From contig JAOVFP010000002.1 of assembly GCA_025738555.1 (NCBI GenBank), positions 8,184,001 to 8,248,000 on the forward strand: 64,000 nucleotides of DNA, read 5' to 3'. This stretch comes from Cyathus striatus (Eukaryota > Basidiomycota > Agaricomycetes > Agaricales > Nidulariaceae). The notes under the pieces are model-generated. The model was not told where the DNA came from and did no database searches. It saw nothing but the letters and a program-made list of their open reading frames with translations. The translations under genes and the position numbers were made by a program. Shown one piece after another: positions 10,618-22,270 of the stretch (positions are counted from its first letter, which is position 1; every line of letters begins with the position of its first letter).

Positions 10618-12189
10618 TAGGGCTGTACACCGTCACCGTACGATACAGTTATCCGGTAGCCGTAACTGTCCTGTCAAGGCTTTAAAGGCTTCTTCATATG
10701 GTATGGCTACGGTACGGTTTTGACCGTAAACAAACCGTACGAATACGGCCACATTACGGTCATATACGGTCATACGGTTCAACTTCATTAATTTCAGGAT
10801 AATACTGTATTTAAATAATTATTTCATGCTTAAATCAATACAAATAGTATTTGTGTAGTAATTACTACTCAAATACAACTCACTGTATTAAATCTCAATC
10901 GTGAATTCATGGAGATCCACATATTAGTAATGATCCAACTTTACTTATTTGCATGACAATCATTTTCAGCCTTCTATTGTAACATTAGTCTTCTGTATGT
11001 CCTGTATTGACAAGGTACAACCACTGGCGGTCTTATATTCCCTTGCAGAATTATACATGTATAATCCATCAGCAGCAAGAAATATAGACAAAATGAAAAT
11101 TGTGAAATACTTGATTTAATAAAACTGAGGATGACAGACAAGTGAATGACGAAAGTAGCCCATGTCCCATCTTTCAGAATCTAGCAAAACACAGCTGAAA
11201 ATATATCGCAAACATTACACTACGAGAAAAGAGTTATAGAAATTGATGTGGTGTAACCACATACCAAAGAACTCCAAAGAGTAAACGGTTGAACGCAGAA
11301 GCCAATGAGTAGAAACAATAACTGCACGAAGCAGTTGAGGGCTCGGAAAAAAAAATCTTAGTCAAGGTGCCGATGGAGGTAACGGAGTGACCAGGCTCTC
11401 GCCCGGAAAACCCATCCCTATTATCGAACGGACCGACGAGTAAAAATGAGGTAACGAGATGTGCAAGCTCTCGCTCACACAACTCATCCCCAAAACACCT
11501 GCCATTGGTCACGGTACTGGTCACTTGCACCAACCTCCCCCGCCCTCTCCTAAGTGGCACAATCATATCTCCCATCTCGCTTCTTTCCGGCGGAACTGTC
11601 TCAAACTGTATTCTGGTTAATGAAAATGCTTTTGCAGGATTGGTGGTCTCGATGCGCGATGATAATTAAATTCTCGTGCACAATTCCGGCCTCTTAAAAA
11701 TCAAGTTCGAACAAGTTGTCTAATCTTGGTCTGACCTTACGAGAACATAGTTTTCTATAAATTAGAAATATATTAATCTTAAATGGTACAACTTTAATGG
11801 GTACTTTGGTATTCATGTCATTTTATGAACACAAACCAACATATTCAGTGACACTTTGGCGACTAAAACTTGCCTTTTACAAACTGAGTTAGACTCTATT
11901 GTGGACATTTTTTACTGCATTTACTTGTAGGGGCATCAAGTGGACTTAAATTTTACTTTTTAAAGTATGTAGATGACTATATATTACAGAAAGTACTGAT
12001 TTGTGAACAAAACTTTTGAACTAGGACCCGTACACCATATAAATCTGTCCCATAGCCGTAATACAGACCGTACCGTTTTTTCGAGCTCAAAAAAATCTTC
12101 CATATGGTACGGTTACGGGAAAACCATAACCGTCACATGTCCGTAAGCTATACGGCCGTATACAGTATACGGTACGGTGTACAGCCCTA
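10618..12189. mobile_element. hAT-like non-autonomous element A with 8-bp target duplication
   Basis: The element begins TAGGGCTGTACACCGT and ends in the reverse complement of TAGGGCTGTACACCGT, with exact 8-bp direct duplications AACACAAC at 10610-10617 and 12190-12197. An 8-bp duplication and TAGGG-type ends are typical of the hAT superfamily. Both ends carry many copies of TACGGT/ACCGTA, presumably transposase-binding sites. The 1572-bp interior has no transposase frame. Confidence 0.88.
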
Positions 12190-13354
12190 AACACAACTCC
12201 GTTCCACAATATTAAAGGTCCCTAAGATAGGGCCTACAGATTTTGACATTGCCCGGTTTTTGACGTTGCTTTAGTGACGTTGCCATTCTGAGATTTGACA
12301 TTGCCTGGCGTTGCGTGTGACGTTGTGTGACATTGCTTATTTATTTTTGATGTTGCTACATATATTAGTGCTGAGGTCCTGTGTTCAAGTACCACTGTGT
12401 AGTTAGTAATAAATACAATAAATAAGTAGGATTGCACAAGATGGATGTTCTTTCATTTTAATAATATATATTAGCACTGGATGGGGTGTCTACTATGGAT
12501 CCCTGTTTGCTCTCCTCATACTTTCCTCAAATTATACATCTTTCATCAGGAAATACTGGTCCGGCTACCAAACTAAGCGCCAAGCTTGGTAGCCGATGTT
12601 GATCATCCGCCAAGCCACACAGCTCTGTATAGGCGGCATAGCACTGCATAACAGCAGTTTATGATGCGTTGCGCAATATACTGGCACTGAACTGCTTCGT
12701 AGAACATTATAGGCTACAGATGAAAGAGTGAAGGAGGTATAGATTCATATACATTAGACAACCAACTACATATACCTTTGTACATGATATGTGGTATAAT
12801 GTAAACTATATAAGTTCCTTAAATTCTTTTTCTCTAATGCCATATATCATGTTTGTAATGATGCAGAAGTACTATTATTTGATGATTTCAATATGAACAG
12901 GCCTAATTTACATATTACATCTTTGAATCCCTTGATGATTACCTATTCTAACTTATAATATATACCGCACTGAGTAATGTAACATGAAATGGAGAATTTT
13001 GTGACTAAAATCAACATGATTAATGTGACTACAACGAGCGAGAGGAGGAAATGAAGAGGGGGCCGGGTGGGCGTGCGGCGGTGTGCTCGGCTGCGCATAC
13101 GCTTGCCGGTTGATGTTTCCAGCCAATCGCTTACATATTAATCACGTGATACAATGAATCTCCGCTCCAGGTTTGCTCGAAGATTTTTTCGTGCATGTCC
13201 CTTTCTTCCTTACTCTTACTTCCTCTTACCTCCCACCAACAGTGGTGAAATCTGCTTGTGCTCGTGGGCTGGGGGTCACTCGGGTTTATGGTGTGTCCGT
13301 TGCGTTGTTGTGCTCGGTTGTGTGACTAATGTTTTTTGCCTAGTGCAGTTGTGT

Positions 13355-13530
13355 GGTCTTGGGATATGTGTCTTGCGTGCTTGGAGGGTGTCGGTGTTGT
13401 GTCGGCTGGAGGTCGCTTGGGGGTTTGTGGTCTCAGGATGCGTGTCTTGTATGCTTGGAGTGTGTTGGTGATATGTGAGCTGGGGGTTGCTTGGGAGTTT
13501 GTGGTGAGTGCCTTGCGCCGTTGTGCTTGA
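13355..13530. repeat. Tandem repeat with 74-bp unit
   Basis: Units starting at 13355 (GGTCTTGGGATATG) and 13429 (GGTCTCAGGATGCG) are clearly homologous over 74 bp, and a third, truncated start lies at 13503 (GGTGAGTG). A flanking segment (TGTGACTAAT followed by a GCCTAG/ACCTGG core) also recurs about 213 bp apart. Short frames through this array are by-products of the repeat. Confidence 0.75.
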
Positions 13531-16189
13531 TTGTGTGACTAATATTTGCTACCTGGTATAGTTGTAGAATGTTCTGGAGATGGATATCTCATATGATTTG
13601 ATGAGACCATGCTGTGCTTTTTGCAGTACGTAGGGAGCAGAAGGATCTGAGGGCTGTCTGGGATTGGGGGTTGGGTATTGAACTTGGGAGCGTTGTTTTG
13701 TCATTTTGTTGTAGGCATTACTAGTTCGTCGTAGTCTAATATATTATATATGCTTTTATTCTATGTATATTTGTGATAATTGGTTCAATCAAAGCAAAAG
13801 AAGTGGATGCATATAGGGAATAGTAATTGTTGTAATGGTCTTTTAAGTATAAAGCCTACATACACTATGTAGTTCAGGTAGATTGGTTGCTTTCATTGTG
13901 TATATTGCATTCACTTACTGCTACAGCGTACTACATGGTGATCACATGATGCTACGTCGAGCTATCACAGGCTACCACAAGTGAAGTGAGAGCTATACAG
14001 TGCTATCAAACAGGGACTTTCCCATGGCGGTTATGGCTGCTATATGGACTACATACTACTATATTCCATTGTCTTTTTTTCCTGATGTTGTGCACCATTC
14101 CGACATGATACCTATCCCCTGCGACACTCTGAGTTCTCAAAATAACTCTGACATTGGTACCGACACCAGACCCTGATGTTTGACAAGAAAACTCATCTCC
14201 TCACAAACCTCTTCCCTCATCCCACCACCTCGTCAACTACTTTGGTAATTCTAAAGCAGATGCCCTTGCTCATTCTCAACTGCTTGGAAGGCTCATTGCT
14301 GACACTACCAACATCTTCCTAGTTTTTTATTTAATTCTGTATGCCTGCTCTGGTAACTCCAAAGCAGAGTGCCATGTATGACAACTATGAATTTTGCAAG
14401 TGACATTGCTGACATTGCCCACCAATTCTGCATTTGACGCTGCCCCTTTGAAGATTGACATTGCTTGTGCTACCTGACATTGCCTGGCATTGCTGTGATG
14501 TTGCCTGATGTTGCTGTGGCATTGCCCATCATCAGGGAACACGGATTTAGCAACATTGATAAGCGCCAAGTGCCCTAGCCAATATTGATCATTGGCTGCT
14601 TATGCCGCACCGCATAGTTGATATAGCATTCCATAGAATATGAGATGGTTCTGTAGCTTGACATATACATAGTGAAACATTCGTAGTTTCTGTAACCTTG
14701 CAGGTATGATACATTGACTTTGTATATCTTCATATTTTGTAGGTGACACTATGTAAAACATTATAGTTAAGCTATAATATCTTATAGACTATACAAATAT
14801 TCCATTTTGCTATTCTGAAAAATCATTACAGCTTGAAGATTGAAATATTGAAGAACTAAATAAAATTTTGTATGCACCAGCAAATATGGCAAGAGGAGGA
14901 CGAGTGCCAAGTCGATTCTAAGAGACATCAAATTTCAATGATTGTTGATGCATGTGATTTTGCTGTCACATGACTATGTCAATGATCGAATTTTTGTTTG
15001 TTTGTTTACCCATTCCAGTTTGGCCCTTCGGAGTCTCGACTCGTTCTTGTCTCGCAACCACATACCTTTCTTTCCGCCGCCAACTCCCCCTCCCTACTCC
15101 CTCACTCACATTTACCTCTTTCCTCCCCTGCTCACTATCTGCCCATATCACATACTCATCTTTTCAGACAGTATGTGTTCTATTTCACCTTTTGAAATCT
15201 GTTGACACTATCATGTTTCTCCAGTGATTCATCATAGTATCCCTTTTCAAATATGCCTTGGCATACTGGAGGATTGCACATGTGGTTGATCCTACTAGTT
15301 TATATAATAGGAGGTATGCTGGGTGTGCTGGTGCAAGTGTGTTGCTTATATCTGAAAGGTGGAGGTGGTTTATTGAGTTTGTCTTACCACGAGACAGTGT
15401 AAGTGCCATACTTACCCTCAGTTTTCCTTCGCTAATCATTTCAGTAGTATTCTATCTTAGTACTGTTTATCTTCATCATCTCATCTTGGATAGCAGGGTA
15501 TGTTATCCTGCAATCTCTTAGTTAACCTTTCGCTCATTTACTTTCACAGGTTCATATGTGTTTGTCTAGTCATTTTGCGATCTATTTATTTATTGTGAGT
15601 GTTTTATCTGTAGTGGAACATCGAACTCTGGGCTGTGGCTGCTGAGGAAGGGGGGTTTTATGGCCATTGTACGCTCCAAGCACATACATACTTTTTATTG
15701 AGTCATGTACATGAGTAGCATACAAAATATATTTGCTCAATCTGATTTATTATTGCCGAGTGTTGTTATTAACAGAGAACAGCAATGCATCATATGATAG
15801 TAATAGGTATATGATATGATATAAACTACAATGGCCTATATACACCATATAGTGCAATACATCAGTTGACGACATATTCTTAGGCACAGTTAAGTAGATA
15901 CACAGAGATGATCAGCTTGGCTATCTCAATCTATCTAGATCTATGATAGTTTAGTGGGTTGCTATACAGGTCTATCAAACAGGGACTTGTCTAGCCGACT
16001 ACACATGCTATACAGTCTATGTAATACTACATCACCTTGCCGTTTTTTCCTGATGATGGATGTTGCTGGCATTGCAGTGATGTTGCCTGTGACATTGCTG
16101 GTATTGCTTGATGTTGCTGGTGTTCCCTTATGTTGCCCCACAAAGTGAGAATAGGGTGTGATGAAGTACATTGTAATGGGTTTGCCATT

Positions 16190-16870
16190 GGCATCAGCAA
16201 ATTCATTACTTGTGTTTGTTCTTCCCATCTCACTCACCCTCTCCCACTGTTCCCCCCCAATGCTGACACCTCCAAATTGCCATAAATGCTGCAATTATGC
16301 ATCAAGAACTCAAGACCATTGGTATTGTGCTACAAAGGGCCACTGAATACCACAATTTGCCTTACCAATGGCCATGTCATCACCTCAAGTCCCTCTCCCC
16401 TAAGTTTTATTCTATGAAATTTTATTCTAATTCATCGCTGCAGCTTATGTTTCATACTTTACCATATTCTCTCCAAAATCTACAATCTCAAACACCAATA
16501 ACCCCCATCGTTTCAACCATTCCTTGTTAAGTAACTTCTTTATTCTAAATTTCTATAAAACCCATGTATCTACTTCCACCCAACTCAGTGAAATTCCCCC
16601 TTCTTGCCGTCAAGTTTTGAGTTTCTGTTTTTGTCTCCAGCATATTGTCAGCATTCTCGACTTCTGTTCCACCATTTCAATTTCGAAATTCTGTCAAGTA
16701 TTCATGTTTAAACTTTGTTTCGAAGTTCCTATCTCATGCTTCATTGACATCAACATTACATCATTACTAACCTTCCCTCTCATACACCTTAGAGCTCCTC
16801 AGTCGAACAGACATTCAACAACTCATACTTTATTTCTTTGTTTAGAGCTTAACCTGCCCCTCACCCTTAC
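16190..16870. repeat. Dispersed repeat, CpG-poor copy
   Basis: This segment is homologous over several hundred bases to 24066-24560, in the same orientation (shared blocks such as CAATCTACAATCTCAA and TTCAA..ATTCCTT.TTAAGTA). Many CG dinucleotides in the 24-kb copy appear here as TG or CA, as expected for decay of methylated cytosine. Confidence 0.65.
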
Positions 16871-17172
16871 ACTGTAGATAGCTACAATATATTTTATTAT
16901 GTACTTACTAGTTAGTCTTAACCCCCAGGTGACCCATAACCCATAGCACCCGCAAACAATTCTCTGCCTGTTTCCACGATGAACCCCCTCCTATGCTTCA
17001 TCCTTCGGCTCCGACCACAGCACTAGTATACTCCTCACACTTCTGTGACATTGCATGACATTGCCATGTGAGCATTGATGTTGCTGAGAGATAATTACTG
17101 GCAATGTCACAGCAACGTCACAGCAATGTCAAAATACGGGCAACGTCAAAAACTAGTAGCCCCCTAAGATAG

Positions 17173-17775
17173 CTCTTGTGAATAGTGACTCAGCTCATAC
17201 ATGGAGTAGACGCATGTGTACATCCAATTAACGGACAGTGAGCATAGAAGTCATGGAGCGGGAGGTACTTATTGTTGCCATCTGCACACAAGATTCATGC
17301 AGTACTGTTGTAGCGGGGAAAGCATCCTTGAGTGCTTGAATGCTCCTTTTCAGGTGTTCAAAGAACAAATGCAAGATGCCCAGTATCCTCCAATCGTTAT
17401 AGTATGCTCAGAGTTCTGATGTGGCCTAAATTAAATGTGAATTACAGGTTTATGTATCTGACACAGATAAGAGACTGAGGAAGAGAAGGGGTGAAATTTC
17501 AGTTGATCGCCGAGATACGTTTGTGTACAGTGCTATGAAGGTGAGAAGGAAATGACTATAGATCAGTCACGAACAGAAGGAAGGAAGAGATGAGATGAGT
17601 GTACCGAACTGGCCCCAGCATCACCATCTTGAAATTAGTACCCTCTTTATTCCTTTCCTCCTCTCACCATTTCCTCTGTAGCTCTCTGACCATATGCACA
17701 CTCTGACCATATGCACACTCTGTCTTGCACCTCTCTTCGTGCTTCGTAGCTGGAGGACTTTACGCTCGCCCCCTG
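17173..17775. other. Spacer, no gene seen
   Basis: Nothing coding. A short tandem duplication CTGACCATATGCACACT occurs twice around 17686-17721. Confidence 0.5.
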
Positions 17776-18960
17776 TTACATGTGGAATACACGTGAATTC
17801 CACCTGTTCATGTGTACTTCACATGTACTTCATATGTACTACACTCCACCTCAAATGTATTCAAATCAGCAAATTTCTATTCAAATTTGCGAATTTTGTA
17901 CACATGAAGTACACATGCAGTGCACATGTAGGGGTGAAATATCAAAATTCCACATGGAATTGCAAAGTGAAGTTCACAAGGAATACACATGAACTAGTTA
18001 CACTTGTACACTACACATTGTAGTTACTTATAATACACTTACTCACCACTACCACAACAAAAATGAATGTTTTAGCATAATGACACAAAGGATTGTCACA
18101 ATGTCACACTCGTAGTTATGACACTTTTCCCACAGTCATCACATTGTTACACTTGTCTCACCATGTCACAGTTGTCACACACTGTGACAGGGGACAAATG
18201 TGATAGCTACAATAAGTGTGACAACTGTGACAACTGCAACATGGTGGGATGACTGTGACATGACAGGACATGTGTGACACTGCATTACATACGACAAATG
18301 TGTATTGAGTGTGATAAGTATGTGTTAAGTGTGACAAGTGTGCATTGAGTGTAACACTGTATTGACACTATGTATTGAGTGTGACACTATATGTCAAGTG
18401 TGTGACACCATGGGTCAAGTGTGACAAGTGTGTGTCAAGTGTGACACCATGCATCAAGTGTGACATGGTGGGATGACTGTAACATAAGGGACAAGTGTGA
18501 CACTGTGACAAGTGTGACAACTGCAATAACTTCAAGAATGGCAGGAAATGATATACATGGAGGGTGGGAACAGAGGGGAATGACACATATGAAGGGTGGG
18601 AATAGCAAGAAACAATATGCATGGAGGGTAGGAACAGGGAGAAACAACACACATGGAGAGTGAGAATAGCATGCATGGAGGGTGGGAACAGGGGGTAATA
18701 ATGTGCATGGAGAGTGGGAAAGGTGAGAAACAACAAGCATAGAGGGTGGGTATGGCAGGACAATGACAAGCACTCCATGTGTAGTCCACATGGAATCCAC
18801 TTAGAAAAGTACACATGAAGTACATCTTAAGTACACCTTTCAACTGTTATTTTCATCAAGTTATAAGAAAGGTGGAATCCATGTGTACTTTTTTCTAGAT
18901 ATGTGGATTCCATGTGGACTTCACATGGAAATGTGTACTACATGTGGAGTACATGTGTAT
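17776..18960. repeat. Compound CpG-poor satellite block bounded by inverted arms
   Basis: The outer parts (17776-17850 and 18780-18960) are rich in palindromic ACATGTG and GTACACATG motifs and are inverted relative to each other. Between them lies an irregular array of GTGTGACA (about 18100-18520). This is followed by a minisatellite of about 30-37 bp built on CATGGAGGGTGGGAACAG (18556-18770, about seven copies). CG dinucleotides are almost absent. Long minus-strand frames through the minisatellite are repeat artefacts. Confidence 0.75.
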
Positions 18961-19712
18961 AGGTGGGTGTGTGGAAAGTACTGCGTAGCTGTGGTGCCTA
19001 TTTAGAAGCGAGAAAGTTGTTCCTTGGAATCACTGACGAAATCTCACATGGGCGTTATCGTACATCATCGTATACCCAGCTGTAGACTTGAAGGCAAATT
19101 GGAATACAACAAGACTGTACAGGATCCAAACAGGATCCAACATTGACAGAATCGGACAAGAATTGGAGTAAAATCAGAGTCTCTGGTTGGTTTTACGGTC
19201 TCATGACCGTGAGCACACTAAGTTTTGGCGCGTTGGCAGCACTTCTTAGTAGATAAGTATGGGGACAAGTGAGAACAGTCACCCTGCGGCGGCTCTAGAA
19301 GGAATATTACTGGGATTCTAGGATTTACTATTCCCAATTCTACGCAGCTCCTACTGTACCCCACATTTTAGCGATCCTCAAACTACGTCATACAGTCTAC
19401 TTATTCATGAGTCATTGTGCGCCATGATTAGTTTTGCACATCATCGGGATTGAGAGAGGGGTTCGTTAAGAGGATATGACGAGAGTCTTGGTATTTCCAT
19501 ACACTAAAGCACACTATCTTTACACTCCATGAGTATCCATTCGCCCTCTCACAGCCTGCTCACTACTTCTCTTTACTGGTATATCATTCGATTGTATGAC
19601 GCCGTTGTGGGAGCGACTGGAGAAAGTCGGCAGCTTGTACAGAGGGGGCAGAATGGGAAGGTCAGTAAGGGTTTGGGGAGAGAAATGGGGCTATAAAGCT
19701 AATAAAGTGTTA
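18961..19712. other. Intergenic, no gene seen
   Basis: Contains TTTTGGCGCGTTGGCAGCAC near 19216, which together with the adjacent GTGAGCACACT matches 3264-3309 in inverted orientation. No coding frame is seen. Confidence 0.5.
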
Positions 19713-19720
19713 ATTTGAAG

Positions 19721-21226
19721 TAGGGCTGCCAACCGTAACCGTGCAAAACGGTTACGGTACGGTTACGGACATCACGGGTACCGTACCGTCTGAGACCTGG
19801 AGAGAACCCAGCACGGGACGGATTCGGTGCGGTCATCACCCGTCGGTACCCGTGCCGTGGTACCGTTACACGGCCGTCAATACGGCTTACATTTACTATT
19901 GTTTATACTCCATGATTTAAGTAAATAGCATGTAACCAATCGAGGATAATCGCACCGAGAGTTTAGGAGTGGCCTGTGGGGAGGTGACATCCGATAACGC
20001 GATGCACCTCGACACCGACTGAGAAAATGTATTTGCACACGTAACGTGGAGAGCAGACGCGTATGTAAAGGTAAAAGTTGAATAACGATAACGGTAAAGT
20101 TAGGGAAAAGGAATAGGAAAGAAATAATTGGAAGTACTGTAGATAGTAAGAGTAAAGTGCTGTGGTGGGGTAGGGTGGGTAACGAAAACTCTGAGCAGAA
20201 CGCGAGACGGGATCGACACCATATTGGAGTATAATCTCTATGCATCAGAATTATAACTGAACTACACTGGGATGGCGACCGTTCTCATAGTGTCTCGCAC
20301 TCTTCTATAAAATGCATCGTTCAAAATTTTGAGTATTTCTGTTGTCTAAATATCACCCCAAAGAGCTGCTTCACTATATCTGCTTCTCCTCTGTCTACAT
20401 CCCAGCCTTCCCGTGAAAATGATACTGCAGTGTAGGCCTTTGAAATTCGAATCCTGGTATGCAATTCATTTCCTATTATTTCTCGCTGGTTTGAAAGTTT
20501 ACTGATATATATGCTTAATCTAGATTACACTGGTCGTCATACCAGTAATAAAACTACGAATCGTCTTATAGAGCTTCTGGATGCAGAGATGCTTGACGAG
20601 ACTGGAAAGCTTGAAGACCACTTCAAACCCAAGTCTTCGAGACGATTATGAAGATGGCTTGACCCTTCTCACCTATCTCAAAGATGCAAAACAAATGCTC
20701 GAAGATTATTTCCATGAGAACTATGTTAGTACTCAGTCTTCCAAGTCTCTCTCTTGTAACTTCCGCCACCCCTGTCGTGATGTCAAATAATGGAAGCTTT
20801 ACATCCAGGTATTCTCGCAAGCCTCGTGTTGCTACAGACAAGCTGGGAGACTACTTCAAGCTCTCGCCTGAAGACTTCAACTCGTGATATGTTAAAATGC
20901 TCATAATGTTATTGTAATTACCCCGTCCACATAACTATATATGACATTTGCTTTCTGGAGACTTATTTCTGCTACTTTAAGCTTATAATAATGTCTTCGC
21001 GGTTTTCAATGTGACTTTTGGCACGCTCTGACTAGTATTAACACTGTCTTGATGGCTTAAATTTATTGATTTTAACCGTAAAACCGTTTACGGCCGTGTT
21101 TTAACCCGTACCGTACCGTCAAGACTTTTAAAAATCGCTACACGGGACGGTTACGGCTGAAACCCGTACCGTCAACGGTTTTGTAAAGACGGGCCGTAAC
21201 CCGTCACGGCACGGTTGGCAGCCCTA
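19721..21226. mobile_element. hAT-like element B with 8-bp target duplication and transposase remnant
   Basis: The ends are TAGGGCTGCCAACCGT and its inverse, flanked by exact 8-bp duplications ATTTGAAG (19713-19720 and 21227-21234). Both subterminal regions hold many ACCGTA/TACGGT motifs, as in element A. Plus-strand frames around 20581-20887 (YFHENY, then DKLGDYFKLSPEDFN) look like scraps of a hAT transposase C-terminal region, but they are broken by frame changes. The element is therefore a decayed or internally deleted copy. Confidence 0.85.
20581..20887 (+). pseudogene. Probable hAT transposase C-terminal remnant
   Basis: Two overlapping frames inside hAT element B encode MLEDYFHENY and, in another frame, RKPRVATDKLGDYFKLSPEDFNS. 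Segments of the type D-L-x-x-Y-F-x-L-x-x-E-D-F commonly precede the hATC dimerisation region of hAT transposases. The continuity is lost within 300 bp, so no active enzyme is encoded. The assignment is inferred mainly from position inside a hAT-type element. Confidence 0.4.
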
Positions 21227-21592
21227 ATTTGAAGTGTTAAACCAGGCACAATTAGCGGATAGGAAGCGACGAGCATCATGGTCGTTACTGATATTATGTA
21301 TGCATCAAATCTTTGCAATGAGCTGGGTTACTGCGACGAAACACAGCGAATTCTTAGTTACTAGTAAGACGAAGGATGGGCGTCGACTGTTGAGCCTGAG
21401 TAAGGTGAGGTTGGCTGGGGTCTTCGACATTCGGAATCATTGAATCGTTTACCAGGATCATTGTACTCTCCCAGGCTCGCTCACGTGGGAGCAATGTCTT
21501 GTTGGTCGCTTCCAACTCTTAAAGTTTAAAGGCACCTCTTTCTGTTTCTTCTATCTTAGCAGACCATGCTCATGGACCTGGAATACTGGATG

Positions 21593-21854
21593 ATTTCGAC
21601 CACTTGTTCACACTCGGGAAAGCGTGACGGAAAATTTGGTTTGACCAAGTGTTCAAGCCCGAAATTAATGCGTGACACGGGGCGGAACTGTTCATACCCG
21701 TACAGACGCCCGGCACGGGCGAAATTTTTTGGCTAAGTAAGCGCCATATTTCTCTCAAACTACTGTTCATGGCAGCCTGTGACGCGTGACAAATGCGCTC
21801 AAGTGTTCTGTTCAAAGGCCCTGCGTGACGCGTGACTGAACACTTGGTCGAAAT
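21593..21854. mobile_element. Small MITE-like element with inverted ends
   Basis: ATTTCGACCACTTGTTCA at the left is answered at the right by the reverse complement of ATTTCGACCAAGTGTTCA. GCGTGAC motifs are repeated five or more times inside, and the CGGGCG region in the middle is itself GC-rich. The total length is 262 bp. I could not define a target duplication. Confidence 0.55.
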
Positions 21855-22270
21855 AGTACAGTACATGCAGAGGGGTATTATACTATTGCAGTAGCTTAGT
21901 AGTACCTGCTCACTATCGTGAATGTGGGAGGCACAGAGTCAGAGAATGGGGTTTCATCGGATGATCGGAGGGCTTCCCTAGTTTGTCGTCAATTGAATGA
22001 ATTCTGATTCTTGTTGACTTAGTTTCGACTTGTTCAATTTCATTGAGAGTCTAGACTAGATGACTTCATCTGACTATACAAATACTTTACGTATAAAATA
22101 GGGACTAGTAGTGTAAATGTTACCCCTTAACATCTATCTTTCAACTTCGGGAAAAAAATAGTCTTAGAAGATATAGTACTTTGCTATACCCCAGGGGAAC
22201 AATTAAACTTACCAGGTACAAATCATAACTAATTATATCTTGAAGAAACACTTACAAGTCATCTCAAGGT

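Larger units (their letters stand above)
12230..17163. mobile_element. 4.9-kb terminal-inverted-repeat element without recognisable transposase
   Basis: The left end reads GGGCCTACAGATTTTGACATTGCCC and its inverted partner at the right reads GGGGCTACTAGTTTTTGACGTTGCCC. Flanking both is the direct repeat CCCTAAGATAG (12220-12230 and 17162-17172), consistent with an 8-bp target duplication CTAAGATA. Within the element, blocks rich in TGACATTGC and TGATGTTGC recur near 12240-12330, 14394-14530, 16060-16140 and 17040-17150. Other internal segments recur at about 2-kb spacing (for example CTATCAAACAGGGACTT near 13995 and 15970). No frame resembles a transposase, so this is either a non-autonomous element or a host for nested repeats. 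The left end lies only 40 bp from hAT element A. Confidence 0.7.

Noticed and set aside
13154..13530. Cys/Val/Gly-rich plus-strand frames
   Set aside because: They follow the 74-bp tandem repeat and have no family resemblance.
18368..18843. Long overlapping minus-strand frames with repeated Ser-His-Pro-Cys residues
   Set aside because: They are translations of the CATGGAGGGTGGG minisatellite and TGTGACA array; three frames give equally long products, so there is no coding signal.
20449..20465. TTCGAATCC resembling a tRNA B box
   Set aside because: No matching A box at the right distance and no cloverleaf arms; it lies within a hAT-like element.
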